This document shows positions 1 to 6,461 of a stretch of DNA of 9,442 nt, one piece after another. The notes beneath the pieces were generated by a model. That model was not told where the DNA came from, made no database searches, and saw nothing but the letters and a program-made list of their open reading frames with translations. The DNA is taken from contig PMAK01000155.1 in the NCBI GenBank assembly GCA_003153655.1, positions 19,290 through 28,731 of the forward strand, in the 5' to 3' direction. The translations under genes were made by a program, and so were the position numbers. Position 1 is the stretch's first letter, and every line of letters starts with the position of its first letter. Source of the DNA: Phycisphaerales bacterium. Its GTDB lineage: Bacteria; Planctomycetota; Phycisphaerae; Tepidisphaerales; Tepidisphaeraceae.

Positions 1-134
1 AGATCCTCGAAGTTGACGCGGCTTCCCTTGAAGCCGTTGGTTTCGGCGTTCGCCAAATTGTTGGCGATGACGTCGATGGCCGTGGAAAGCCCCCGTAAGC
101 CGGTGGCTGCGGAATGTAGCGCGGTAATTGCCAT
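1..134 (-). CDS. flgG: Flagellar basal-body rod protein FlgG, N-terminal part (runs off the left edge)
   Basis: Only the first 44 codons lie in the window, read from the ATG at 134-132. The protein begins MAITALHSAATGL and continues with the rod/hook N-terminal signature IANNLANAETNGFKGS at about residues 23-38, ending in VNFEDL. This asparagine-rich NNLANAxTxGFK motif is the D0 helix shared by axial flagellar proteins (FlgB, C, F, G, E), and the start MxxxALxxAATGL with a following FEDL fits FlgG best. In the family it forms the distal rod that crosses the periplasm and is exported by the flagellar type III apparatus without a cleaved signal peptide. It starts 30 bp after the end of flgF on the same strand, so the two are probably co-transcribed. 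Upstream there is only a weak GGA as a possible ribosome binding site. The rest of the gene is outside the window. Confidence 0.93.
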   Translation of the reverse strand, partial: MAITALHSAATGLRGLSTAIDVIANNLANAETNGFKGSRVNFED

Positions 135-164
135 GTGAAATCCGTGAGTCTGTTAAGTCGTCAA

Positions 165-926
165 TCAACTAACCTTGCCTACATCGTTCACGAGCTTGTC
201 CAGCGTTTGATCCTGTATTTGAATCATGTTCGCGTTGGCTTCGAGCTGGCGCTGGGTATCCATGAGCTCGACCATTTCTGTTGCGGGATCGACGTTGGAC
301 CGTTCGATGAATCCGGTGCGGACGGTGGGGGTCGCCGTAGTCAGCGCGGTTCCATCGGGGACGGATAGCAGCGTGCCGCCGTCTTTTTGAAGGGCGGCAG
401 GATTGCCGGCGTCGAAAATGCCGATGCGGGCGACCGTCTTGCCGGCCTGGGTGATGCTTCCATCCGACGCAATGGTTATGGGCTGCGTGCCGTCCAGTTT
501 GATGGGGGTTTGCTTTTCATCCAGAACCGATTCGGCCGGATTGTTGGATAGAGAGAGCATTCCATTGCGGTTGAGGAGGAATTGACCGTTGCGGGTCAGG
601 TGCATTTTTCCATCGCCGCTGCTGACGGCGAAGAAGCCGTTGCCGTCGAGGGCGACATCCATGCCGTTTCCGGTTGGCTCATATTCGCCGGCGCGCGTGT
701 CAACCGCGAGCCGCGCGGCCAGAAGTCCGCCGCCGATGTTTTCGAGCAGAGGATTGGTCTGATTTTCATGGCCGGTTTCCTGGGCGGCGGTCGGGCGCTG
801 CTGGAGAATTGCCAGATCCTTCTTGAAACCGACGGTTTCGGCGTTGGCGATGTTGTTGGAAATGACGTCCTGGCGGTAGGAGTTGGTGATCACGCCGGAC
901 GCGGAGAGGTAAAGACCGTAAATCAT
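165..926 (-). CDS. flgF: Flagellar basal-body rod protein FlgF (FlgF/FlgG family)
   Basis: This 253-aa protein matches the usual length of FlgF (about 250). The N terminus carries the axial-protein signature SNNIANAETVGFKKD at about residues 23-37. The middle has the FlgE/F/G-like core with GNGMDVALDGNGFFAV (about residues 86-101) and LTRNGQFLLNRNGMLS. The C terminus has SNVDPATEMVELMDTQRQLEA, the conserved D0 helix that packs in the rod. FlgF forms the proximal/distal rod junction and is secreted by the flagellar export gate. The ATG at 926-924 is supported by a perfect AGGAGG at 936-931, four bases upstream, and by an ATGA overlap with the stop of the small gene before it, which suggests translational coupling. 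flgG follows 30 bp downstream. FlgF and FlgG are close paralogues; the call as FlgF rests on gene order (before a clear FlgG) and the N terminus. Confidence 0.9.
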   Translation of the reverse strand: MIYGLYLSASGVITNSYRQDVISNNIANAETVGFKKDLAILQQRPTAAQETGHENQTNPLLENIGGGLLAARLAVDTRAGEYEPTGNGMDVALDGNGFFAVSSGDGKMHLTRNGQFLLNRNGMLSLSNNPAESVLDEKQTPIKLDGTQPITIASDGSITQAGKTVARIGIFDAGNPAALQKDGGTLLSVPDGTALTTATPTVRTGFIERSNVDPATEMVELMDTQRQLEANANMIQIQDQTLDKLVNDVGKVS

Positions 927-1126
927 TCGGCCTCCTGTTCGGCGAGTCCGCTTGCGGCGGAATCGACCGGGCAGGCCGAGAAAGCGCGTTCATCCATTGG
1001 GGTCGAGGCTTCGATATCGGCTCCGCCGACCTGAGGCTCTAGTCCAAAGACATGCTGGAGATGAAGTGCAACGGCAAGGCGAGCTGCCTCGACGATGCGC
1101 CGACCCAAATCCTTCGGGACTTCCAT
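923..1126 (-). CDS. Small unknown protein (67 aa), first gene of the flgF-flgG operon
   Basis: This is a short frame whose TGA (925-923) overlaps the flgF ATG as ATGA. From the ATG at 1126 the protein is 67 aa, beginning MEVPKDLGRRIVEAARLAVA. It has a predicted amphipathic helix at about residues 5-30, then an acidic, alanine/serine-rich tail ending LAEQEAE. There is no signal peptide, no membrane segment and no family I recognise. The frame is open further up, with a TTG at 1153 and an ATG at 1132. I chose 1126 because GGAG lies nine bases before it but only three before 1132. The TTG at 1153 would sit only a few bases after the start predicted from the sigma-54-like promoter. Its place as promoter-proximal gene coupled to flgF suggests a flagellar accessory role, but that is inference. 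A spurious frame is possible, though the exact coupling argues against it. Confidence 0.5.
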   Translation of the reverse strand: MEVPKDLGRRIVEAARLAVALHLQHVFGLEPQVGGADIEASTPMDERAFSACPVDSAASGLAEQEAE

Positions 1127-1169
1127 ACGCATTTGCTCCGCAAAGCGACCCAACGTCCGACGATGCTTA

Positions 1170-1184
1170 ACAAGCTGCGTGCCA
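1170..1184 (-). promoter_or_regulatory. Sigma-54-type (-24/-12) promoter for the small gene-flgF-flgG operon
   Basis: Read on the minus strand, 1184 to 1170 gives TGGCACGCAGCTTGT. Against the RpoN consensus TGGCAC-N5-TTGC, the -24 element is perfect, the spacing is exact, and only the last base of the -12 element differs (T for C). Transcription would begin near 1159, about 30 bases before the ATG at 1126. Many bacteria use sigma-54 for rod and hook genes, which fits the genes downstream. No activator site was identified. Confidence 0.5.
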
Positions 1185-1429
1185 GATGGCGTTGTTAAGG
1201 TTTGGCGTGGGTGGATGCGATGGGGTGAATGAATCGAAATGGCCTGTAAAACAGGCTGAATCGCACGAAATACATCTTTGTGTTTTCATTGGGTCTGGCC
1301 CTGGACGGCGAATCATCAAGACTCCAAACAGGCGCAGAAACTGCGGCCATTCCGGCAAATTTCTCCTCTATCTTGAAATCCCGCTAATAGAGGCCATCAT
1401 GCGATCTGACGAAAGTTTGAGGCGTCGCG
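1185..1429. other. Divergent intergenic region with two inverted repeats
   Basis: This lies between the flagellar operon (leftward) and the methyltransferase pair (rightward) and has no convincing gene. It holds a compact hairpin, GCCTGT-AAA-ACAGGC (1242-1256), without a T-run. Nearer the methyltransferase is a perfect 7-bp inverted repeat, CCTCTAT (1365-1371) and ATAGAGG (1387-1393), with 15 bases between the arms, which could be an operator. A GAGG seven bases before the ATG at 1430 is a fair ribosome binding site for the first methyltransferase. I could not identify a convincing -35/-10 pair for the rightward genes. Confidence 0.4.
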
Positions 1430-2938
1430 ATGGATGAGATTGTCGAAAAGCTGAGGGCCGACTATGACGCGGTGGCGTATGAGGCATGGGAGCATTTCCA
1501 TGCCCATCCGGACCGGATCGCGGCGGCGGCCGCGGTGCGAGGTCTCGTGCCGCCTCCGGTGGACCGATGCCGGGTGCTCGAAGTCGCCTGTGGCATAGGC
1601 GGGAATCTGCTGCCGATGGCGGAGCAGATGCCGGGCAGCCGATTCGTTGGAATCGATCTGTCGCCGCGGCAGATCGAGAGCGGATCGGCAATCGTCCGTG
1701 AGCTTGGATTGACGAACATCGAGTTGCGGTGCCAGGATCTGATGGATTTCCCGGAGGACGCCGGGGATTTTGATTACATCATCGCGCATGGGTTTTACTC
1801 ATGGGTGCCGAAGCCCGTGCGGCAGAAGTTGATGAACGTCTGCCAACGGCATCTGGCGAAAAATGGGTTGGCGTTCATCAGCTACAACACGCTTCCCGGT
1901 TGGCGAACGAAGGGCGTTATCCGGGATATGATGCTCTACAACGCCCGCGGCGTGACGAATCCGGCCGAGCGCGTGAAATGTGGGCGCGAGATCGTTCAGT
2001 TCGTGGCGGAACACGTGGTCGGCACGAATTATTACCGGGATTTACTGCGGGAATTCGAGCCTTCGGTTGTCAATGGCGATGACAGCTACGTTTTGCACGA
2101 GCATCTGGCGGCAGTTAACGAGCCGCTATATGTGCGGGATTTTGTGAGCGACGCCAAGGCATATGGCCTGGCGCTCGTCGGGGACGCAAATGCCAAGGAC
2201 GAATATTGGGAGAGGATTCCAGCGGCGCTGCGCGAGAGGATTTTGAAGATGTCGGGGGATGTCGCGGAGCGCGAGCAATACGTGGATTTTCTGATGAATC
2301 GGGCGTTCCGGCGATCGGTGCTTTGCCGGACGGAAGCCGGTGGGGACGCGACGGATGCGGCGGTGAATCAAATTCGCAAACTGCATGTCGCGGGCAAACC
2401 AGTCGAGAAGCCGGCGGGCGTGAATGCCGCCGGGCAAGCGATATTTCAATTCGGGACCGAGCCGGAAGTTGTGCAGTTATCTGATCCGCGGCCGATTGCC
2501 GCGATGCGGTATCTCTACCGGGCGTGGCCGTCGGCAGTTCCGTTTTCGGAATTGGCGGCGGTGGCGTTCGCGCATTCACCGGCTGGGCAAACTGATCCCG
2601 AAAAGAATGCGGTGGCTCTTTCGCATGTGATTGAAACCTGCCGGGTGCTGGGCGTTGTCGAGCTATGGAGCCGGCCGACGGACTTTATCGCGCCGGCAGC
2701 CGGCCAATATCCGCGCGCGACGCGCGTGGCGCGATGGCAGGCGGCGCATCAGCCGTCGATCACTAGCTTGCGGCATTTGCGGATCAAGACGGACGATTTG
2801 CTGCGACGAATCGTTCCGCTGCTGGATGGGACGCGGGATCGGGATGCGATTGGAGCGGAAATGGCTCAGCATCCGGATCAGACGATTGACTCGATTCTTG
2901 GGGGATTGGCGTCGGCGAGTCTGCTGTTGGGCGAATGA
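1430..2938 (+). CDS. Class I SAM methyltransferase with regulatory domain, PKMT-like (copy 1)
   Basis: This 502-aa protein starts at an ATG preceded by GAGG. The N-terminal Rossmann methyltransferase domain (about 45-165) shows motif I VLEVACGIGGN (49-59), the acidic ribose-binding D76 in VGIDLS, the motif CQDLMDF (101-107), and the motif IV region FDYIIAHGFYSWVP (114-127). It is followed by SYNTLPGW (151-158). The last two are typical of the MethyTransf_Reg (PF10119) family. This family includes the rickettsial enzymes PKMT1/PKMT2, which methylate lysines of outer membrane protein B. The middle region (about 215-300) corresponds to the family's regulatory domain. The C-terminal part with PRPIAAMRYLYRAWPS and LLDGTRDRDAI resembles the C-terminal winged-helix-like region of this family. 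There is no signal peptide, so it should act in the cytoplasm. The substrate is unknown. A near relative follows 33 bp downstream and is probably co-transcribed. The flagellar operon is divergent, so a flagellar protein substrate is conceivable but unproven. Confidence 0.85.
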   Translation: MDEIVEKLRADYDAVAYEAWEHFHAHPDRIAAAAAVRGLVPPPVDRCRVLEVACGIGGNLLPMAEQMPGSRFVGIDLSPRQIESGSAIVRELGLTNIELRCQDLMDFPEDAGDFDYIIAHGFYSWVPKPVRQKLMNVCQRHLAKNGLAFISYNTLPGWRTKGVIRDMMLYNARGVTNPAERVKCGREIVQFVAEHVVGTNYYRDLLREFEPSVVNGDDSYVLHEHLAAVNEPLYVRDFVSDAKAYGLALVGDANAKDEYWERIPAALRERILKMSGDVAEREQYVDFLMNRAFRRSVLCRTEAGGDATDAAVNQIRKLHVAGKPVEKPAGVNAAGQAIFQFGTEPEVVQLSDPRPIAAMRYLYRAWPSAVPFSELAAVAFAHSPAGQTDPEKNAVALSHVIETCRVLGVVELWSRPTDFIAPAAGQYPRATRVARWQAAHQPSITSLRHLRIKTDDLLRRIVPLLDGTRDRDAIGAEMAQHPDQTIDSILGGLASASLLLGE

Positions 2939-2971
2939 TGTGCGGGACGAATTGTCGATTGAGTTTGCGCG

Positions 2972-4507
2972 ATGGATGAGATTGTCGAAAAGCTGAGGGC
3001 CGACTACGACGCGGTGGAATACGAGGCGTTGGAGCACGTCCACGCCCATCCCGATCGAATTGCTGTTGTGGCGGCGCTTGGAGGGCTCACGCCACCACGG
3101 GTGGACAATTGCCGCGTGCTGGAGATCGCCTGCGCCGTGGGTGGAAACCTGCTGCCGATGGCGGAGCAGATGCCGGGCAGTCGATTTGTCGGGATCGATT
3201 TGTCTCCGCGTCAGATTGAAAGCGGAGCGGCGATCGTCCGCGAGATCGGCCTGATGAATATCGAGCTTCGATGCCAGGATCTGATGGATTTTCCGGAAGA
3301 TGCCGGGGAGTTCGACTACATCATCGCCCATGGGTTTTATTCGTGGGTGCCGGCCATCGTACGTGAACGGTTGATGCAGGTTTGCCGGCGGCACCTGTCG
3401 AAAAATGGATTGGCGTACATCAGCTACAACACCCTTCCCGGATGGCGGGCGAAAGGGGTGATCCGGGACATGATGCTTTACAACGCCCGCGGCGCAACCA
3501 GTCCGGCCGAGCGGGCAACGCGCGGACGCGAGATGGTTCAGTTAATCGCTGAGAATATCTCATACGGCGGTTTCTACCGAAACATGATGAAGGATTCCCA
3601 AAAATCGATCTCCAATGCGGTTGACAGTTATCTACTGCACGAGCAGATGGAGGCCGTCAACGACGCGTTTTACCTTCGGGATTTTGTCAGTCAGGCACGG
3701 GGGCATGGACTGACGTTTATTGGCGACACCAATGCCAGTGACGACTATTGGAACAGAATTCCAGCATCGGCCCGCGACACGATATCGAAGCTGTCCGCTG
3801 ACTCCGTGGAGCGGGATCAGTACATGGACTTTCTGACGAACCGGATGTTCCGGCGATCGGTTTTGTGCCGGGCCGAGGCGGCGAATATCACGCATGAATC
3901 GGCGGCGAGCCAAATCCGCAAGCTGTACATCGCGGGGAATCCTACGGAAACATCGGCGGGCACGAACGCGGCGGGACGAAGCGTGATTGAATTCGGGACC
4001 AAGGACGACAAGGTCCAGCTATCGGATGCGCGGCCGATCGCGGCGATGCGGCGGCTGCGAGAGGCGTGGCCGTCGGCACTGTCATTTTCAGATCTGGCGG
4101 CGGCGGCGCTTGAGGCAGCGCCGGAGAACCAGCGCGATTCAGAGAAGAATGCGGTTGCCATGGCGCATGTCATTGAAACCTGTTATTCGCTGGGCATCGT
4201 TGAACTTTGGACACGTCCGACGGATCACATCGCGCGAGTGCCGGGCGAATTTCCCCGTGCGACCCGGTTGGCGCGATGGCAGGCCGTCACGCTTGCGACG
4301 GTGACTTCGCTGCGGCATACGCGGGTGGTCACGGAGCCGGCGCTGCGTCAACTATTGCCGCTGTTGGACGGCACACGGGATATTGATGCGCTAGCGGCCG
4401 AGGTGGCGAAACAGAATAAGCCCACCCCTGATCGGCAGACCCTGAAAAAAATGATCGGTCTTGCCCTTCAACAACTGGCAACCGCCAGCTTGCTGATAAA
4501 GAATTGA
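2972..4507 (+). CDS. Class I SAM methyltransferase with regulatory domain, PKMT-like (copy 2)
   Basis: This 511-aa protein is a tandem paralogue of the preceding gene, with the same domain order and collinear numbering through the methyltransferase domain. By hand alignment, identity is about 84% over residues 1-180 but about 59% over 211-300. The catalytic half is therefore conserved, while the regulatory and C-terminal half has moved. It keeps D76 in VGIDLS, FDYIIAHGFYSWVP and SYNTLPGW. Motif I, however, reads VLEIACAVGGN: the first glycine of the SAM-binding loop (Gly55 in copy 1) is alanine. The C terminus is longer by about nine residues (KQNKPTPDRQTLKKM insert region). The start is the ATG at 2972, 33 bp after copy 1, with only a weak GAG upstream, so translation may depend on the upstream gene. 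The substrate is unknown; protein lysine methylation is the best family-based guess. It ends 17 bp from a convergent gene. Confidence 0.85.
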   Translation: MDEIVEKLRADYDAVEYEALEHVHAHPDRIAVVAALGGLTPPRVDNCRVLEIACAVGGNLLPMAEQMPGSRFVGIDLSPRQIESGAAIVREIGLMNIELRCQDLMDFPEDAGEFDYIIAHGFYSWVPAIVRERLMQVCRRHLSKNGLAYISYNTLPGWRAKGVIRDMMLYNARGATSPAERATRGREMVQLIAENISYGGFYRNMMKDSQKSISNAVDSYLLHEQMEAVNDAFYLRDFVSQARGHGLTFIGDTNASDDYWNRIPASARDTISKLSADSVERDQYMDFLTNRMFRRSVLCRAEAANITHESAASQIRKLYIAGNPTETSAGTNAAGRSVIEFGTKDDKVQLSDARPIAAMRRLREAWPSALSFSDLAAAALEAAPENQRDSEKNAVAMAHVIETCYSLGIVELWTRPTDHIARVPGEFPRATRLARWQAVTLATVTSLRHTRVVTEPALRQLLPLLDGTRDIDALAAEVAKQNKPTPDRQTLKKMIGLALQQLATASLLIKN

Positions 4508-4524
4508 GGCCAGGGGATCTGCCG

Positions 4525-5397
4525 TTATTCTCCGGCCGCATCATATGGCTGCTTCAGGCGATCAATCAGGGCCTTGCGATCACCGGCGGGCGTTGGCTCG
4601 ACTGTCAGCGTGATCTTTCCCTCAACCACTTTAATCGCCGTTAATTTTGCCGGCATCCCGCGGCGGAGATTGGACATGTCGAACGGAATCAGCAGAACCG
4701 GATCACACGGTTGATTGTTCATGGCGGACAGAAGCAGATGAAGCCAGCCCGCGGCCAGGGCGGAGCGGTTTGCGGTCAGCGCGGGATCGATGTCCACCGT
4801 TGGTTGTTGGAGGATCAGTTGTTGCCGCAACAGGGATTGAAGACGCCGCAGATGGCTGGAGACGGCGGACAGCGGCACGGGCAGGCGCCCGGCGCGCAGT
4901 GCGGCGAGATCGAGATGCAGTTTCCCATCGGCGTCGATCTGGGGATCGAACTTCGCGCTCGCGAGCGTGTGGAGTTCAGGCGACTGGCCGGCAAGGATGA
5001 TTGCGTCGTCCTCAAAGATGATCCGGCCATCGGTGAAATAGCGGGCAATACGCTGCTGGAGCTTAGACGTGTCGGGGGTCTGCCAACTGCTGATGAATGA
5101 ATTGATCTCGTCTTCGTTGAATGTGACGGTCTTGGGCCCGATACGGGGATCGTTCGCGTTCGCGATGCCTTGGAGACTCCGGGCTTGCTGTGCCTGCGCG
5201 CTGGCCGCCCAACTGAAAAGATCGAGCAGTTTCTGATCGGCGCGATTGGCAGCGTCTTTGGTTTGCTCGGTCGTGGCGATTCGTGGGCGATACCAGCTTG
5301 GCGTTCCGCGATAGAGATAGGTGCCGAAGACGGAAGTGGCCAGCAGGATCAGCAACACGAAGGCGAATAGATAGAAAAGGCGTTTGAACCAGGTCAT
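4525..5397 (-). CDS. Membrane-anchored protein of unknown function (290 aa)
   Basis: From the ATG at 5397 the protein starts MTWFKRLFYLFAFVLLILLA, a typical signal-anchor: Lys/Arg followed by a hydrophobic stretch at about residues 7-25. The bulk, starting YLYRGTPSWYRP (27-38), is therefore probably outside the cytoplasm. Visible features are an Ala/Gln-rich helical segment (about 48-80), VTFNEDEINSFISSW (91-105), a beta-rich part (about 125-165), GRLPVPLSAV (170-179), and a C-terminal segment ending DRLKQPYDAAGE. The EDEINSFI plus GRLPVPL arrangement recalls small anchored proteins of unknown role (YpmS/DUF2140-like), but I do not assign it. The frame is open upstream to 5808. I reject those starts because the extension runs through an inverted repeat and gives a low-complexity Pro/Gly/Arg-rich leader. 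No clear ribosome binding site is visible; the inverted repeat ends six bases before the start codon. It converges with the methyltransferase pair and is divergent from the gene at 5618. Confidence 0.7.
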   Translation of the reverse strand: MTWFKRLFYLFAFVLLILLATSVFGTYLYRGTPSWYRPRIATTEQTKDAANRADQKLLDLFSWAASAQAQQARSLQGIANANDPRIGPKTVTFNEDEINSFISSWQTPDTSKLQQRIARYFTDGRIIFEDDAIILAGQSPELHTLASAKFDPQIDADGKLHLDLAALRAGRLPVPLSAVSSHLRRLQSLLRQQLILQQPTVDIDPALTANRSALAAGWLHLLLSAMNNQPCDPVLLIPFDMSNLRRGMPAKLTAIKVVEGKITLTVEPTPAGDRKALIDRLKQPYDAAGE

Positions 5398-5402
5398 TTG
5401 AA

Positions 5403-5490
5403 TGCCGAATGCTCCCGGCGCGCCGGGACCAAGTACCGAATGAATTGCATTTATCGGACTTTGGTCCCGGCGCGCCGGGAGCAATCGGCA
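5403..5490. repeat. 88-bp near-perfect inverted repeat with nested palindromes
   Basis: The arms 5403-5432 and 5461-5490 are reverse complements at 29 of 30 positions, separated by 28 bases. Within each arm lies the self-complementary 16-mer TCCCGGCGCGCCGGGA (5413-5428 and 5465-5480). The DNA or RNA can therefore fold either as one long stem or as two short GC-rich hairpins. The short centre also has CCGA/TCGG complementarity. No T-run follows, so an intrinsic terminator is unlikely. The element abuts the start codon at 5397 and would occupy the 5' leader of that gene. It could be a REP/BIME-like or MITE-like insertion, or a structural control element. There is no transposase in the window, and I saw no other copy. 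Confidence 0.85.
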
Positions 5491-5617
5491 ATTCCTTCCC
5501 GGGCAGTTTAGCGAGATAGACGGAAGATTCGACATAGGCCGTAATCGGCGGGTGGTTGGGTGTTGTGAAAATCGTCTGTTTGCGGCTCCCTGGCTGGGAC
5601 ATGGTGTAGACTGCGGA

Positions 5618-6328
5618 ATGATGTTGAGGCTGACCAATTCTAAATCGGGGAACGGGCTGAATGACTGGTCGCACTCGGCGATCCTGGGGGATCGCGGAAT
5701 CGCGGCGCGGAATTTTGCCGACCTTGTTGCGGCCCGAATGATTGGGACCGTGCTGCCGTTCAGCGAACGGGAATCACTGGTGCGGGCGGCTGCGCGGAAT
5801 GGGATCAATCGATTTGAGGCGAATCTTTTAATCGCGGCGGTTCAGCATCAATTGGGCGTTGGGCTGCAACGCCAGGCGAAACGCGGACGGCTCGTGTCAT
5901 TTTTGTCATCAGTTTGGTCGACAATCGAGACAAGCTGCATGAGAACCCGGGCAGTGGTGCGAAATCTGCGGCAAACGGTCCGGCAATGGGCGATATCAAA
6001 ACGATTGTGGCCAATCTTCCGATCCCCGCCGCGACTGACGGCAAAATGCCTGTTGTTCGTTGCGGTAGCTCAATATCAGTGGGAACTCACTCGGCAATGG
6101 GTCATCGCAAACAGGGTTTGGCCGATTCTCCGATTTTCCTCGGAGCATGAGGCTGTGTCAGAAGCGCCTACCAGGAATTTCGCGGCGATGCGTGATCGGC
6201 CGGGAACGGTGCGGCGACGGCAGCCAGCGCGCGAACCGGCGAGAATGCGAATCTCCTCCGCGGTGGCGACTTTCGTGACGGTTCAGGCGGGGATTATCGC
6301 GGCGGTGTGGTATCTGTTTGCTTATTGA
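5618..6328 (+). CDS. Probable tail-anchored membrane protein of unknown function (236 aa)
   Basis: Read from the first of two adjacent ATGs (5618 and 5621). A GTG at 5552 in the same frame would add 22 residues of unlikely composition. The N-terminal half contains SERESLVRAAARNGINRFEANLLIAAVQHQL (about residues 50-79), a helical segment of a style I associate with planctomycete proteins. It is followed by a basic, tryptophan-rich middle with the echo RQWAISKRLWPI and RQWVIANRVWPIL, an internal repeat of about 12 residues. The C terminus is a single hydrophobic segment, SSAVATFVTVQAGIIAAVWY, ending four residues later. This would place the protein in the membrane with its bulk in the cytoplasm. 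No catalytic motif is visible and I do not recognise a named family. It diverges from the gene ending at 4525 and is followed by a hairpin at 6339. Whether the whole frame is coding is fairly, not fully, secure. Confidence 0.6.
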   Translation: MMLRLTNSKSGNGLNDWSHSAILGDRGIAARNFADLVAARMIGTVLPFSERESLVRAAARNGINRFEANLLIAAVQHQLGVGLQRQAKRGRLVSFLSSVWSTIETSCMRTRAVVRNLRQTVRQWAISKRLWPIFRSPPRLTAKCLLFVAVAQYQWELTRQWVIANRVWPILRFSSEHEAVSEAPTRNFAAMRDRPGTVRRRQPAREPARMRISSAVATFVTVQAGIIAAVWYLFAY

Positions 6329-6338
6329 AATTCTTTGC

Positions 6339-6389
6339 CCCTCTCCCCGGCGTACCCTTCGATAATCTCAGGGCAGGCCGAGGAGAGGG
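6339..6389. terminator. GC-rich hairpin, terminator-like, after the tail-anchored protein gene
   Basis: CCCTCTCCCCGGC (6339-6351) is complementary to GCCGAGGAGAGGG (6377-6389) at 12 of 13 positions. An inner CCCT/AGGG pair (6355-6358 and 6370-6373) extends the stem. It begins eleven bases after the stop codon at 6328. No run of T follows on either strand, so it may act as a non-canonical terminator, an mRNA 3' stabiliser, or be an intergenic repeat unit. Confidence 0.45.
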
Positions 6390-6444
6390 AACAAGACAAT
6401 ACCTGCCGCAGCGCGTTTGCTTTAGCGCCGACCCCCCTTGCGAC

Positions 6445-6450
6445 TATAAT
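6445..6450 (+). promoter_or_regulatory. -10 box of the promoter for the CxxCxxCC-protein operon
   Basis: A perfect TATAAT lies eleven bases before the ATG at 6462. The -35 region is poor (TTTAGC at 6421-6426 with an 18-bp spacer is the best match). No Shine-Dalgarno sequence lies between the -10 box and the ATG. Transcription starting about seven bases after the -10 box would leave a leader of only about five bases. Confidence 0.5.
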
Positions 6451-6461
6451 CCAATCCAATC

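Noticed and set aside
582..1034. 150-codon open frame on the plus strand opposite flgF
   Set aside because: It lies wholly antisense to flgF and its upstream small gene. Its translation has no family resemblance, whereas the minus-strand proteins carry clear rod signatures.
1242..1256. Hairpin GCCTGT-AAA-ACAGGC as a terminator
   Set aside because: There is a six-pair stem only, no T-run on either strand, and it sits between two divergent genes where no transcript should end.
2663..3394. 243-codon minus-strand frame spanning the methyltransferase junction
   Set aside because: It is antisense to two well-supported genes. Its His/Arg/Gln-rich composition is what the complement of these codons gives.
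5398..5808. N-terminal extension of the membrane-anchored protein by 137 codons
   Set aside because: The extension runs through the inverted repeat and the likely divergent promoter region. The signal-anchor begins right at the ATG at 5397, as expected for a true N terminus.
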